From positions 5,829,001 through 5,893,000 of the forward strand of contig NC_003075.7 of NCBI RefSeq assembly GCF_000001735.4: a stretch of 64,000 bases of DNA, written 5' to 3'. Below the pieces are notes generated by a model. It searched no databases. It saw only the letters and a program-made list of their open reading frames with translations, and had not been told where the DNA came from. Shown here piece by piece: positions 1 to 13,158 of this stretch. Within the stretch, counting starts at the first letter, position 1. Every line of letters starts with the position of its first letter. Origin of the DNA: Arabidopsis thaliana. Lineage: Eukaryota; Streptophyta; Magnoliopsida; Brassicales; Brassicaceae. The position numbers and the translations under genes are program-made.

Positions 1-8
1 TTTTGCAG

Positions 9-3000
9 CAATATTATGAATCACTATCGAGTAAGGCACGACCTAAGATGAGAAGTCCGAGATCAGGAAGTATAGAGGAGCTTAGTCAGAGACTTGAATC
101 AAAGCTTAATGCTGCTGAACAAAAGAGGTAAGAAGAAAAGAAAGAGATTAGTTTTGTGTAATAAGGAGGAATTTGTGAAGAGGATTTAATCAAAGTTGTT
201 GATAGGTTAAGTATTTTGGAGAAGGAGCTGGCTCGTTTGGCTAAGATGGATGAAGCTAGACAAGCTGCGAAGAATGGACTTGAGCAACGAGTTGAGAAAG
301 AGCGTGATGAGTTAGAGAGTAAGGTTGAAGAAAGGGTTTTGAAGGCTGAGAAGAATAGGATGCTTTTGTTTAAAGCTATGGCTCAACGAAGAGCGGCGAA
401 GAGGCAGCGTGCTGCGCAGAGTTTGATGAAGAAAGCTATTCAGGAGACGAGGTATAAGGAGAGTGTGCGTGCTGCGATTTATCAGAAGAGAGCAGCTGCA
501 GAGAGTAAGCGGATGGGGATTTTGGAAGCGGAAAGGAGAAGAGCGAATGCGAGATTGACTCGGGTGTTTGGTGCTGCTAGTTCTGTGCGGAGTCAAAAGG
601 AAGCTGAGAGAAGGAAAATGAAGGACCGTTTAGAAGAGCGGCTTCAAAGGGTATGCCAAAACATTCAAGCCTTTTTCCTTAAAGACCATATTGAAATTGG
701 CTATAAGTATGATTATTGTCGTGGCATTTTTGTTAGGCAAAGAAGCTGAAAGCGCAATATATGAGGCGAAGGAGAGGTATGGATAGTTGTTCATCTTCAA
801 GATCAGAAACAATGCGAAAGAACCAAGTGCATCTTGTTAGGATGTTAGTAAGGTAGGTGTATTGCCCTAGAACATTTTGTATGATGTTTAACTGTCTTAC
901 GTCGATGGTCTGATTGTCTTTTTAAATCTCAGATGCTGGAGGAGATTTGCTAAATACAAGAAATCTACTTTTGTCTTGGCTAGAGCATATCATGAGTTGG
1001 GGATCAATGAAAAATCCATTGAGTCAGTACCATTTGAGCAGTTTGCCATTCAAATGAACTCAGTTTCTGTAATTCAAACGGTCAAAGCATTGCTTGATCG
1101 CTTGGAGATCCGACTCACTCTATCTAAGGCATCCAATGTGGAGAACATTAATCATCTTCTTAAGCACATCTTTCCGCCTGTTCGAAGAGGGAAATCACCC
1201 AGTCCCATGAGTAAAGGCGAGCAAAATTCACCCAATTCCAAGATGGGATATCAAAAACTTAAAAAGATTGCGAGATATCCAGCTAGAATTTTTCTTTGTG
1301 CCTACATGATCAAGCAACATCCCGGTGCAATTTTTAGAGGAAGAGGTGAACATGAGATTGCGCTTGTGGAATCTGCAACTTGTCTTATTCGGGAGTTTGA
1401 ACTGCTGGTGAAAGTTATATTGGAAGGACCAGAATCTACCCTCCCGGGCAATGTATCTTTCGTAGCTCAACGTCCAAAAAAATTCAGATCTCAGCTAGAA
1501 GCATTTGATAAAGCTTGGTGCTCTTACCTTGAGGGTTTTGTAGTCTGGAAAATTAATGATGCTAAGCTTCTAGAAAAAGATTTAGCCAGAACTCAAGAGT
1601 CTGAGCTGTCTGAGGTATCAAAACATACTTCCTCTCCCAAAATAATAGACAGTGGCTTGAATCAGAAGACGGTATACCCAATTTCCTCTCTTTTTCGTTT
1701 ATCTTTATTGATTCTGTGTACACGAGCCTAAAGTTAGCTTATTATGCTGCACAAATATCTTAATAGCAGACCATGGAATATCAGGGGCTTGATAGGGAGA
1801 ATGACTTATCTTTATTTTCAGGTAAAGGCATCTTCTCCAACTAATCGGGCTTTATTCTCTGAAACTGATGGAGCACGAGAATCAAAAGCACCTGCAGATT
1901 CGCATCTTCCATCTTCATCTTCACCTTCACCGGGCTCATCGAATTTGTCACCCTCTTTGAACTCTGGTAATCTTTTCAATCTGGATAACCTTTTAAGCTC
2001 ACAGATAATCTGGCAAGTCTTCAATCTAATGAGTTTTATCTAGCAGGGAGCGAGGCCATTTCTACTCCAAACGTGGTAGCTAATAGCTTTGATGCAGCGT
2101 TGGCTAGTGAGAACGAAGTAATTGTAAATGAAATTGTCCATGACAATAGCAGTAGTTTTGCTGATAGCCTCGACCCTAACACTGGGGATACAAGCAACCT
2201 TCAGGTACATAAATATAAGCTAGTTAAGGCTGTGACTGATGCATTTTGACTTCACTATTCTGATTCATTAAGTTGGAACTATAATATTTTCGACTTTACT
2301 CATATTTCTTCACTTCTGTGATATCCAGGTGAGGGTTAAGGAGACAATGGAAAAGGCTTTCTGGGATGGTGTCATGGAATCCATGAAACAGTCGCAGCCA
2401 GACTTCAGCTGGGTTATTAAACTCATGAAAGAAGTCAGGGATGAACTCTGTGAGATATCTCCCAAAGACTGGAGACAAGAGATTGTTCAAACTATCGATA
2501 CGGATGTGCTGTCACAGGTGCTTGTTACTACAGTCTTGTCTTTAATTATTGGTACAACAGATACGTTATGTACTTAATGTCTCTTTCTTTTCTTGGCATG
2601 ATTCAGTTACTGGCTTCTGGTAATGTCGACATGGGTTATCTTGGAAATATTCTTGAGTTTTCCCTTGGCATTTTGCTGAAACTCTCTGCTCCAGCTAATG
2701 AAGAGGAAATCAGGGTTACTCACCATAAACTAATGACAGAACTTGGAGAGATAGTTCCAACTGATGGCCATTCGAATTCGTCATATGCAGTCTTAATGGT
2801 TAAGGGGCTACGCTTTGTTTTGCAGCAGATTCAGGTATGCACATTTTTTCCTTTTCGTACTTTGTGGACATAATAATTTTGATCGTTTTGAGCTTTCTAA
2901 AATGAACTATGAAATAGAAGAAACTTGTAGATGGTTATATTTCTATAATTTTACTGAATAGAGAAGAGGACAGGGTTTCTCTAGTAGCTACCAACTTACA

Positions 3001-4475
3001 AACATAATTTGTCCACTATCTCCACAAGCATTACTGTAATAAACTTCTCCTCTCATGTGATACACTTTGTTAACTACCACAACTAATTTATTTTTCACCC
3101 TCTGAACAAATGAAATCCAAACCTAGGGACTAAATCTGGTACTGGTAGTGCCTTTTAACGTCATACGTCCTTTTACTTGCAGATTCTAAAGAAGGAAATC
3201 AGCAAATCTCGTTTGAAACTCTTGGAGCCACTTCTTAAGGGACCTGCTGGTCTGGAATATCTGAAGAAGTCATTTTCCAGTCGGCATGGTTCCCCAGACC
3301 AAGCGTCTTCCTCGCTACCATTGACAAAACGTTGGCTTTTAAGTGTTCGAGGAGAAGCAGAGAGGGAGTGGAAAGAACACAAAGATGCTCTTTCTGCTGT
3401 CATAAATAACCACTCTGGATCATCAGGCCTCCCTTCGACCACCATGCGAACTGGTGGCAATGTCTCCTCTGTTTCAAAAGTCAATACCCCTTCATCTCCA
3501 TTTCCAGGTTTGGTGTCCATCTATCAATTTTAGCTATCTTTTTGGGATTATTTTTGTAAGAACTTAGTTTAGCGAACACAAACCAACTGGTAAAATTCAC
3601 CTGTAGAAACCGAACATGTTCCCAAAAATATTTCATACGATAAGTTAGTGAATGGTAGCCATCATGGTGAATGCACCTTTGTCATTTGTTAATTTAGGTG
3701 ATCATAGTTGCATGCTGGTTATTTTCTGTTGCAGGAATCGAACTGTCAGAGTGCAAGGGAGAAACTGTGGATCTTCTTGTTCGCATTGGCCTGTTAAAAA
3801 TGGTGAGCGAAATCGGTGGTCTTACTTTAGAAACTGTCCCTGAAACATTTCAACTTAACCTATCTAGGCTGAGAGATGTTCAATCCCAAATCCAGAAAAT
3901 CACTCTTGTCTCCATCAGGTCAGTAGTGACAAAACTTACCTCTTGAACCCTGTCTCACTCAAAATGGTGATTATATAATTCTCATATTAACCGTTCTGTT
4001 TCTTTCTTCTTCAAGTGTTTTGATCCTCCAGCAAACACTAGTAAGCGAAAACTCATCCTCGATTGACATGGAGGCTATTACACGGACTTGCATAAACCGT
4101 CTTTACGAGATGCTAGACGCAAAACCTGATGCAGGTCTTTCAGAAATCATGGAAACACTCTCCGAGCTTCTTGATTCTAACGATGCAGAGACAAAGAAAC
4201 AAGTAATCGCAAACATGCTTGTGAAAAGCTTACAAGCAGGAGACGCAGTGTTCACACATGTATCACAGACCATATACCTAGCCATTAGAGCCGCGGTTTT
4301 GGCCGGAAACAACACGAAGAGAAAGCAGTTGGTGGAAACAATGCTAAGAAAGATCGGAGCAGCTTCTCTCTCGGACAAGGTCATAGAGGTTTCAGACATT
4401 CTTGTTCTTGTGGCAACAGTGTCACGTTCTGTTCATGGATTGTGGTATGAAGAATTGCTAAAGAAACCGAATTAA
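9..4475 (+). CDS. T-complex protein 11 (TCP11) domain protein, 5' truncated by window
   Basis: I read eleven exons with GT-AG borders: 9-127, 212-650, 737-852, 933-1671, 1822-1966, 2047-2204, 2329-2517, 2607-2834, 3183-3507, 3735-3918 and 4016-4475 (TAA). Joined they give about 1,033 open codons; the start lies before the window. The N-terminal part (second exon) is a long charged coiled coil rich in E, R, K and A. The C-terminal half carries the Tcp11 signature region ([18 protein letters not shown] at 2350-2410) and helical segments up to [17 protein letters not shown]11 proteins are named after a mouse testis gene; the plant members have no settled biochemical role. Gene order matches AT4G09150 as I remember it. 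No frame breaks were seen. The exon at 212 uses the unusual acceptor TTAAG, and the last exon uses TCAAG, so those two borders are less certain. Confidence 0.9.
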
Positions 4476-5976
4476 GAGACTATGTGGACCAATGGACCAG
4501 TGTGGGTTTGTTTATGGTTGGTTGGGTCCAGATTAAGTGTTTGTAGATAAGAGTCAGAACAACACACCACGTTTGTATTTATAACTATTAGCTGTGATGC
4601 ATCTGTAATACACTGTACCTACAAGAATTCCAGTTTTCTCTATTGTGATTGATTCTAATTAAACCAAGTCTGATTTCAATTAAACCCGGTTCAATCATTT
4701 TGGGGCCAACATCATTTAATTTTGGTTCCAGTGACAAACCAAGTGATATGTTGGGGAAATGTGTCCCCTACAGACAATTACTGACTAAAGAACTAAAAGT
4801 AAAAGATGTTTTTTTTTTTGTCGTACAGTAAAAGATTTTTAATACTATTTGATTATTTGAAACTTACTGAAGATAAAAAGTTAAAGAAACCATATAAAGA
4901 AAAGAAAACAGTTCAGCTTTGTGACAAATATTATTTAAATTTAATTCATACATCTAAACTTTTTTTTTGTGTGCTACAAAACTTTTTTTTTATAGATTTT
5001 GGTAGCAAACAAATACTTCCTTTTAAAAGTTCTAATTGCAATTTATTGTTGTCAAATTTGGTTATGCATTAATTTAGTTGTTCATATATCTCCTTCCGCT
5101 TTAGTTTGTTGTATTTAATGATTTTTTTTTGGTATGATTGTTGTATCTAATGGCTAATGTCTATACTAAAATATCTTACAATCTTAAATTATAAGATAAC
5201 TAAGTATATTTGGTCTATTCTGTTTAGTAATAAACATTTTAGGGATCCTTGTGTAAATAGTTCTCCTAATTCATTTGGCAACAAAGTGCCCTATGCAATG
5301 TATTTAGATTCTAAATTTGTGTATTATTTGTGAGGTATAATTTAAAAATAATATATGTACCTAAGTATATTTGATGACCAATAGAAATACTATTTTTAAA
5401 GTCTAAGTTCTTTATGGATTTTCAATTGTAAAATGAATAAAGAATGAAAAAGTATTTTTCATACTTTATTATATTAATTATATATTATTCTATATATATA
5501 TATATTTATTTACTTTTGCTCCAGATAAAATACTTTACTAGATCCTTCACTGATATCAACAACTAATATTATTTTTGAATTTTTTTTATGTGTGCTTATT
5601 TTGATGTTATTTTAGGATATTTCTCTTCAAGTTTCTATTTACCACCTAAAAATGCGTCTCTTTTATTATTTTTGATGTTGTCATAGTTATTTCAGAACAG
5701 TCCAGACTTAAATGTTTATGTGATAATTATTTTCTTGAACTTTGACTAAACTTTTTTAAGTATGGAAATAGTCAAATAGATAGAGAAAAACGTATTACGC
5801 ATTAATGTAGCACTAGGAAAAGGAAAACAAACAAGAAAAAAATCTATGAATTAAGTTAATTGCTATAATTTTAACAAGGTGAGAAGGTGCAAATCGTAGT
5901 AATCAATGTAGTCAAACCCAAAAATTTTAACATTCATTCACTTTCTTTTTATTTTTATTTCTTCTTAGATGTATAC
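4476..5976. other. Intergenic AT-rich stretch
   Basis: This contains the 3' UTR and polyadenylation region of the TCP11 gene (to roughly 4650), then AT-rich sequence with many homopolymer T runs. Short open frames here have no recognisable protein character. I see no RNA gene and no clear element borders. Confidence 0.6.
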
Positions 5977-5994
5977 CTATATATATATATAAAC
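5977..5994 (+). promoter_or_regulatory. TATA-box region of the defensin-like gene
   Basis: An extended TATATATATATAAA stretch lies about 100 bp upstream of the ATG at 6095 and is followed by a CA-rich leader (AAACACACACTACATAAC), a layout typical of plant core promoters. The assignment is by position and composition only. Confidence 0.5.
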
Positions 5995-6094
5995 ACACAC
6001 TACATAACAATAAAGCAAAGAAAATAGCTTTTCATTTATCATCTCTAATTTACAAAACATTAGTAGCTTTCTTTTGTTGTGATATACATTGATC

Positions 6095-6412
6095 ATGGCT
6101 AAGATATCATGTTCTTATTTACTCATACTTATGCTTGCTTTGTCAGGTAATTTCATGTTTTCCACTTTCAAACATCTAAGCATGTACAAATATATAGTTT
6201 CAGGTCATAACATATGGGATTTTACCTTTTCAGTTTTTTCAGTTGTTGAGAAGGCTAAGGGAGATAAGCGTTGTAGTATAATCATTGATCTTTCTCCATG
6301 TTACCCTATTGAATGTCGTCTATCATGCATTACCGAGCGCAATGGAGATGGAGAATGTGTTGTATCCAAAGTTGGTAGTACTCCTAATTGTTTGTGTACT
6401 TATGATTGTTAA
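6095..6412 (+). CDS. Defensin-like / low-molecular-weight cysteine-rich (LCR) secreted peptide
   Basis: Two exons, 6095-6146 and 6234-6412, encode 76 residues; the GT-AG intron sits near the end of the signal peptide, as is usual for LCR genes. Residues 1 to about 25 form a signal peptide ([17 protein letters not shown] then [10 protein letters not shown]). The mature part has eight cysteines spaced C-x8-C-x4-C-x3-C-x9-C-x10-C-x-C-x3-C. The C-x3-C and C-x-C pair is the cysteine-stabilised alpha-beta signature of plant defensins. I chose the ATG at 6095 because it starts the hydrophobic signal. Plant LCR peptides are secreted and work in defence or pollen-pistil signalling; which applies here cannot be read from sequence. 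Single-frame translation across the intron is open by chance and gives a false 107-aa product. The position matches the small gene I recall near AT4G09153. Confidence 0.85.
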   Translation: MAKISCSYLLILMLALSGNFMFSTFKHLSMYKYIVSGHNIWDFTFSVFSVVEKAKGDKRCSIIIDLSPCYPIECRLSCITERNGDGECVVSKVGSTPNCLCTYDC

Positions 6413-7156
6413 CGAGACAAATTTTTAAGTATTAATATATTCTAGTTAATAAAATAATTTCCTTAATCTATATGAATAAATTTTTTGGAAGTTCTTCCAC
6501 CTTGTTATAATTGAATAATTTAAATTGAAAACATTCAGAAGATTTCAGTCACCTTACTGTTATTTAAAACAAAGATCATGGTCTGGTCGAGTGTAAAAAT
6601 AATTAACGGAAGTTTTTAAATATATATAGTTACGCTTTAAATTTGAAGTAATCATTACGCTGATAAAAAACATTATATATTTTTAAAATTAATAATGGGT
6701 TTGGATAGTAACCATTTTAATAGCAATACAATTTTGTACAGTTTTGACAATTACCAATTATAATTTTTTTATCAAAAGTGTTATAAAAAGTTTTACTCTC
6801 AGCTTTTTTGTACAACTTTTTTTAACAGTTTTGCTATTCGGATAAAACTAACAACTAAAAAAACTTGTACAGCTTTTGGTTATCAATCAGACCAATAAAA
6901 TTATATTAATCTGTATGAATAAAACATAAAAGACCCCCATCATTTTTATAGTGCTTATGATGAATAGATTAAAAACAAATGTGGAATATTTCGACTATTT
7001 TTTTATTTATTTCTATCGTCTTTTTTTTTTGCATCATCATTCGTAAAGTTTTTGGATGCTTTTAACTTTTTACAACAATATAATGTACGTACACAAATGA
7101 TTTTAAACATTTTACAAGATAACCTAATGTATACAATGGACGAATCTATACACGAT

Positions 7157-7321
7157 CGGTCCAAACATATATGATGCCTAAAGTCCAACAAAAATTTATC
7201 GTCCTTTTAAAATTAAAATATAAAATAATTAAAAAATTAGACAGTTTGACAACCGGTCCAAACATATATGATGCCTAAAGTCTAAAAAAATTTATCGTCC
7301 TTTTAAAATTAAAATATAAAA
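7157..7321. repeat. Direct repeat of about 70 bp, two copies
   Basis: The segment starting CGGTCCAAACATATATGATG at 7157 recurs at about 7253 with the same continuation (CCTAAAGTC, then TTTATCGTCC, then TTTTAAAATTAAAATATAAAAT). The spacing is about 96 bp and there are only a few mismatches. No coding potential. Confidence 0.75.
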
Positions 7322-7370
7322 TTGTAAGAAAATTCAGTTTGAATATCAAACTCGTGACCTTTTATAACTA

Positions 7371-7400
7371 ATTAGATGAGTATCTGCACTACGTGCGGGG
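7371..7400 (-). mobile_element. Candidate Helitron 3' terminus (minus strand)
   Basis: Read on the minus strand, a short GC hairpin (CCGCAC-GTA-GTGCAG, about 7383-7398) is followed about 7 bases later by CTAAT (7375-7371), which fits the Helitron 3' rule of a hairpin then CTRRT. I did not find the matching TC-type 5' end, so only a terminus is claimed. Confidence 0.35.
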
Positions 7401-9700
7401 TTATATATTATTATTTACAAATTATTTTATATAATGTCTGTTTATATAAAGTAAAGTTGAATCCATCGGTTTTGAAACATAAATATAATTTGTAATTGTT
7501 TTTGAAAAGTCCAACTATATTAGTTCATCTGAAAAACGAATGTGTTTGAGTTGTTTTTATTGTTGTTCTAGATTCTCAGTTTTTTTATATATATATATCC
7601 TTGTTTTTTTTGTTATATGTTTAGATTGTGAGACGGTAAAATTTTATTTCTTACACTAAAAATATAACATGTCTTTATTAACCATGTCTCTGCATATTCA
7701 ATCTAATCATATTCAACTTGATGTTTTTGGAAAGTTTAGTTAAGTTCTTGTCATAATCTTATATCTTACGTATTAGTTATAAGGATAGCTCCTCAAACAT
7801 CTTTCAAATTACTTGTTTTCTTATCATAAATTTCGAAAAACTTAGATATATTTAATCTGCATATTCATTTAGTTTATTTCATAATAAACGTCTAATTTTT
7901 AGGTAAGGAATATGTGTAGCATGTTTGGATTTTATGATCACTTTAGCCACTAAGTGGATCTCAAAATTAAAAAGAATATATTGAATTAAAAAGATATAGA
8001 AAGAATGATGGTTCAAGTTCTGACTAATTATACTCTCATATTTTAGTTGTTATGTTGAATTAATTACTAATTATGTATTAGTTATTTTATGAAGTCTAGG
8101 TGGCAAGCTCTCATGTGCTGATGTGTCAAGTTGTGGGAGAGAGTTAACCTTCTTTCATATATATGATTAAAACATCAACCACTAGATTTTTATATGATTG
8201 TGATGCCCCTTAAAACTTTGATATATTTAGCGCCTTGGATTTATAGATCACATGTAACTGGATTCTGAAAGCTAAAGTCGTGAGTTTTTGTGTAGAATTT
8301 TTATAAAAAACAACTTTAAGAACTTTACCCCACACACAAGCTTTAGAAATCATTACAACGCTTGATTAGTGTTGTTGTAGTCAACATATGTCATTATATG
8401 ATTAAGTATAAGAACTAGATATGCAACGAGATTCAGAAAGTTAAGTCGTATATGTATTTGTGTAGAAGCTCCAAAAAAACTTCTATAACATCACCCCCAT
8501 CCACAAAGCTAAGTAATCATACAACAATTCAATCATTAAGCATCAATTCAATCCATATCATATATATTTATGCATAAGTCTACACTTAGCTAATATCTCA
8601 TCTAGAAGCTAACATTTAGGCAACCAAATCAATCAAAAACTCTAGATCTACAAACGAAAGAAAATAAACAACAATCAATCTTGTTTAGATGAGTTCCATG
8701 AACTACATGTAACCACATGAAACACATAACCCTAATTCACATTGGTCTGGATGAACGAGAAATCGCTACCCTTGACCAACCCGATCTCGATCTGCCTAAG
8801 CTTTCTCTGACTCGTACTAATGATGGATATAAGCTTCAGACCAAAAAAAAATTAGAAAAATATTCTAAAAATATTCTAAAAATAATAAAAGACTAAGGGC
8901 GGGTAACACATACCGATTATCCGACTAACTTGACTCTTAGCTATCCGACTAATGATACCGACCACCACAGTTTCTCTGACGAAGCTTAACGACCTAATTA
9001 GTTTGCTTATACGTTTAAGTTATAATAAAATGATGCATGAAAAACAGTATTGTTTGTATAAAAATCAAATAATATAAAAAATCATATAAAAGACAAAAAA
9101 AAAAATAGACTAAGAATATCAAAAACTTACACCTTATTACAAACTGTACACAATCAATCATAATTTTATAACTAAAAAACAACAAAAAGTATTATATACA
9201 ACAAATTCATCGGTTTATACAAAAAGAACAAATTATTAATCTTGCAGTATATATTGAATTATACGTCTTTTAAATAAAAGTATTATAAAAAAGAAAAATA
9301 ACAAAATGATATTTAGTTTTACAGGATGGGTTATATGGTAGGACAGATTTTGGGTCGAAATTAGTTTGAGACTGTATACCATGGGTAAATTCTTAAAATT
9401 AACAATCAAAATACAATTTATACAATCTTAAACACTAGACAAAACAACTATAATTTAAAATTTTGATTATAAAAGATCGACCCCCAGTGTATCCACAATC
9501 AAACATAAGTTTATACCAATTAAATTAAAATACAACAATATCATAAGTTTATAACAAAAAAGATATATATATATCATCCGGTGTACCTTTGGTCAAATCC
9601 TGTTATTATGTAAGTAAGCTAAACTTTTGATATTATTAATTTGTCTTAAACGTCATACTCAAACACGACGATTACACTTAAATCCCCCATTAATCTTTGA

Positions 9701-9705
<5 letters not shown>

Positions 9706-9743
<38 letters not shown>
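9706..9743. repeat. (TA)n microsatellite
   Basis: An uninterrupted run of about 19 TA dinucleotides. The open frame that crosses it (an IYIYIY tract) is an artefact of the repeat. Likely length-polymorphic. Confidence 0.9.
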
Positions 9744-9748
<5 letters not shown>

Positions 9749-10760
9749 CATATTGTTATTTACGTTATTATTTGTTTTACGATTATATTTATTTTGGGTT
9801 TTTATGCAAATAAAAGGGTACTACCCATATTTAAGTTCCAAAATTGAAAAATATTATCAATTAATTGAAATTTGCCACTATTTTGCAAATCACAATTATA
9901 CAATATGTCAAGCTCTATTAATAATTTTTTTTTTTTCAGTCGAATACGGATAAAGAATTTAGAAAATATTTTAATATATTAACAAAAATAATCAATAGAA
10001 TTAAGATTAATAGTTTAATATATTGAAATTTCCGTTATAGGAAAAGGAATTCTCACCTTTTTTATATAATTTTTTTTAACTTATGCATATATTTTTTTCT
10101 GATAGAGTTATACAGCTTTTCTTATATTTATCTTTAAATATATTAATAAATTTAGATTTGAGACATGATGATATCGTGATCACATGAGTTAGCAACTTGT
10201 AAAATTCAACTTATAATAAGATGGTCACATTAAATAAAAACACATGTATGATTAGAAATTTCCATTTTACAACCTAAATTATATGTCTCTTTTATAACAA
10301 TAATAATAATGCGTCTGTTAAAAAAAAAAGCGTCTTTTACATTTTATAACCCTTGGTCTTCTCTAACTTGCTAAATTGAGTGCTAAAACAATATTCGAGA
10401 AGCATTCTTGTACTCACCAAAATCTTCACATTTCTTTTGTTTACAAATAAACGTACTAACAATTCAACCTGGAAATGTTCTGAAAGACCATTAGCTAAAC
10501 CCAAAAATATATGCACGAACATAGATCATTACTTTGGTAGTTACAACTTACAACTTAGTAGCATAATAATTTAATAAAGTACTACTGGTTACAACTTTAA
10601 AAAGGAAAAGGACATCTTTTACTTTATTAGGACAGCTTTTTGAGTTGTAAATTTAGAGCCCAACATTGGATTCCTCTTCTTTGACCATTCCTCTCTACCT
10701 GAATAACCCGTTAATCTCTCTCTGTCCCTTTCTTCTTCTTTTTTCAAGAACAATAAAAAA

Positions 10761-13158
10761 ATGTCTCAAGATTCTGCAACTACTACTCCGCCGCCACCTT
10801 TAACCTCCGACGTTTCAATGCCTTCCGGTGAAGAAGATGAGCCAAAGCATGTAACATCGGAAGAAGAGGCACCGGTGACTTCGGAGACAAATCTGAAGCT
10901 ACCTTTGATGCCGGAGCTAGAGGAGTCAAATCATACGGCGGAGGTTGTTTCAGAGAAGGTGACGCCGGAGACGATGACTTTGGAGTCAGAAGGTCTCAAC
11001 CACGCGGCGGAGGATTCAGAGCAGACACATGAAGTGACGCCGGAGACAGAGACTGCGAAGCTAGAGGTTCTCAACCACACGGCGGAGGATTCAGAGCAGA
11101 CACATGAAGTGACGCCGGAGAAAGAGACTGTGAAATCAGAGTTTCTCAACCACGTGGCGGAGGATTCAGAGCAGACACATGAAGTGACGCCGGAGACAGA
11201 GACTGTGAAGTCAGAGGTTCTCAACCATGCGGCGGAGGATTCAGAGCAGCCACGTGGAGTGACACCGACGCCGGAGACAGAAACATCGGAGGCAGACACG
11301 TCATTGCTTGTAACTTCCGAGACAGAAGAGCCTAACCATGCGGCGGAGGATTATTCAGAGACAGAGCCATCACAGAAACTAATGTTGGAGCAGAGGAGAA
11401 AGTACATGGAAGTAGAAGATTGGACAGAGCCAGAACTACCAGATGAAGCGGTGTTAGAAGCTGCAGCGTCAGTCCCTGAGCCAAAGCAACCAGAGCCTCA
11501 GACACCACCACCACCACCATCTACTACTACTTCCACTGTTGCATCTAGATCTTTAGCCGAAATGATGAACAGAGAAGAAGCAGAAGTAGAAGAGAAACAA
11601 AAGATTCAGATTCCTCGTAGTCTCGGTTCATTCAAAGAAGAAACAAACAAAATCTCCGATCTTTCAGAAACAGAGTTAAACGCACTTCAAGAGCTTCGTC
11701 ACCTTCTTCAAGTATCACAAGATTCAAGCAAAACCTCTATATGGGGTGTGCCACTTCTCAAAGACGACAGAACCGACGTCGTTTTGTTAAAGTTTCTAAG
11801 AGCAAGAGACTTTAAACCTCAAGAAGCTTACTCAATGCTAAACAAGACACTCCAATGGAGAATCGACTTCAACATCGAAGAGCTTCTAGACGAAAACCTC
11901 GGTGACGATTTAGACAAAGTTGTGTTCATGCAAGGACAAGACAAGGAGAATCATCCTGTCTGTTACAATGTCTACGGTGAGTTTCAGAACAAAGATCTTT
12001 ATCAGAAAACGTTTTCAGATGAAGAGAAGAGAGAACGGTTCTTGAGATGGAGGATTCAGTTTCTTGAAAAGAGTATCAGGAATCTTGATTTTGTAGCTGG
12101 TGGTGTTTCCACGATATGTCAAGTAAATGATCTTAAGAATTCTCCAGGACCTGGTAAGACTGAGCTTAGGTTAGCTACTAAGCAAGCTCTTCATCTTCTT
12201 CAAGACAATTACCCTGAGTTTGTCTCTAAACAGGTATGAATCTTTATTACACTGACCAATGACTTTATGATTGCTCAGATCTGATGTTGTTGAATGTTGA
12301 ATGTTTGATCAGATATTCATCAATGTTCCATGGTGGTACCTTGCGTTCTATAGAATTATTAGTCCTTTTATGTCACAAAGGTCAAAGAGCAAACTAGTTT
12401 TCGCAGGTCCTTCAAGATCTGCAGAAACCCTTCTCAAGTAATTACCAAAATCCTTTTTTTGGAATTGTTTAGATTAACTATTGGAAGTGTTAAGTGTCTC
12501 TCTTGTCTTTGGTTATATAGGTACATATCACCCGAACATGTCCCGGTTCAGTATGGTGGACTAAGTGTGGATAATTGCGAGTGTAACTCGGATTTCACAC
12601 ACGATGATATCGCTACCGAGATTACTGTTAAACCAACTACTAAACAAACCGTCGAGATTATTGTTTACGAGGTGAGACCATTTTGTATAAAGACATTTTA
12701 TACAACTTTTTCAAACGCCCATTTCTGTGTTTGTGTTTGGAAGATAACTAGTTTATTATAACATTGGCGTTTACGCTTACAATTAACTAATAAATGTTGT
12801 TTCATATGTTGAAGATTGTGGTTTCAATACTAAGTACTTAAGATTCAGCTATGTTTTGAAGTCTTCTTACATTTGTGCCTCAAAACACTTTTTTCTTCAG
12901 AAATGTACAATCGTGTGGGAGATAAGAGTAGTGGGATGGGAGGTTTCGTATGGAGCGGAGTTTGTGCCGGAGAACAAAGAAGGGTATACAGTGATCATTC
13001 AGAAACCGAGGAAGATGACTGCGAAAAATGAACTGGTGGTGTCTCATAGCTTCAAAGTTGGAGAAGTTGGCAGGATTTTGCTAACTGTTGATAACCCGAC
13101 TTCGACCAAGAAAATGCTTATCTACAGGTTCAAGGTTAAGCCTTTAGCTTGTGAGTAA
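10761..13158 (+). CDS. PATL5: Patellin 5, Sec14 (CRAL-TRIO) and GOLD domain lipid-binding protein
   Basis: Four exons, 10761-12233, 12313-12437, 12521-12671 and 12901-13158, encode 668 residues. Residues 1 to about 300 are acidic and disordered and include four tandem 25-residue repeats (LNHxAEDSEQTHEVTPE...). A CRAL-TRIO N-terminal helical region follows from about residue 300 (LLKFLRARDFKPQEAY). The CRAL-TRIO lipid-binding domain runs from about 385 to 550 (VCYNVYGEF, then IFINVPWWYLAFYR and EHVPVQYGGL). The C-terminal GOLD domain ends in YRFKVKPLACE. Patellins are peripheral membrane proteins that bind phosphoinositides and act in membrane trafficking and cell-plate formation. The start is the first ATG after a CT-rich leader. 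I recognise the sequence as AT4G09160. Confidence 0.95.
10995..11294 (+). repeat. 75-bp coding minisatellite inside PATL5
   Basis: The string CTCAACCA recurs at 10995, 11070, 11145 and 11220, exactly 75 bp apart, so each unit adds 25 residues in frame. The fourth copy diverges after SEQ (PRGVTPTPETET). Period and frame are both preserved, which fits expansion by slippage or unequal exchange under coding constraint. Confidence 0.9.

Larger units (their letters stand above)
6413..10620. other. Large AT-rich intergenic region without genes
   Basis: About 4.3 kb separates the defensin-like gene from PATL5. It holds the 7157 direct repeat, a possible Helitron end at 7371, a diverged repeat pair (about 8263-8370 and 8432-8540, sharing AAAGT/TAAGTCGT and TTTGTGTAGAA elements), and a TA microsatellite at about 9706-9743. 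No open frame here resembles a protein. The region looks like decayed transposon sequence. Confidence 0.6.

Noticed and set aside
10931..11299. 122-aa minus-strand open frame in PATL5
   Set aside because: Shadow of the 75-bp coding repeats; the repeated VSGVTSCVCSESSA phrase only mirrors the sense repeat.
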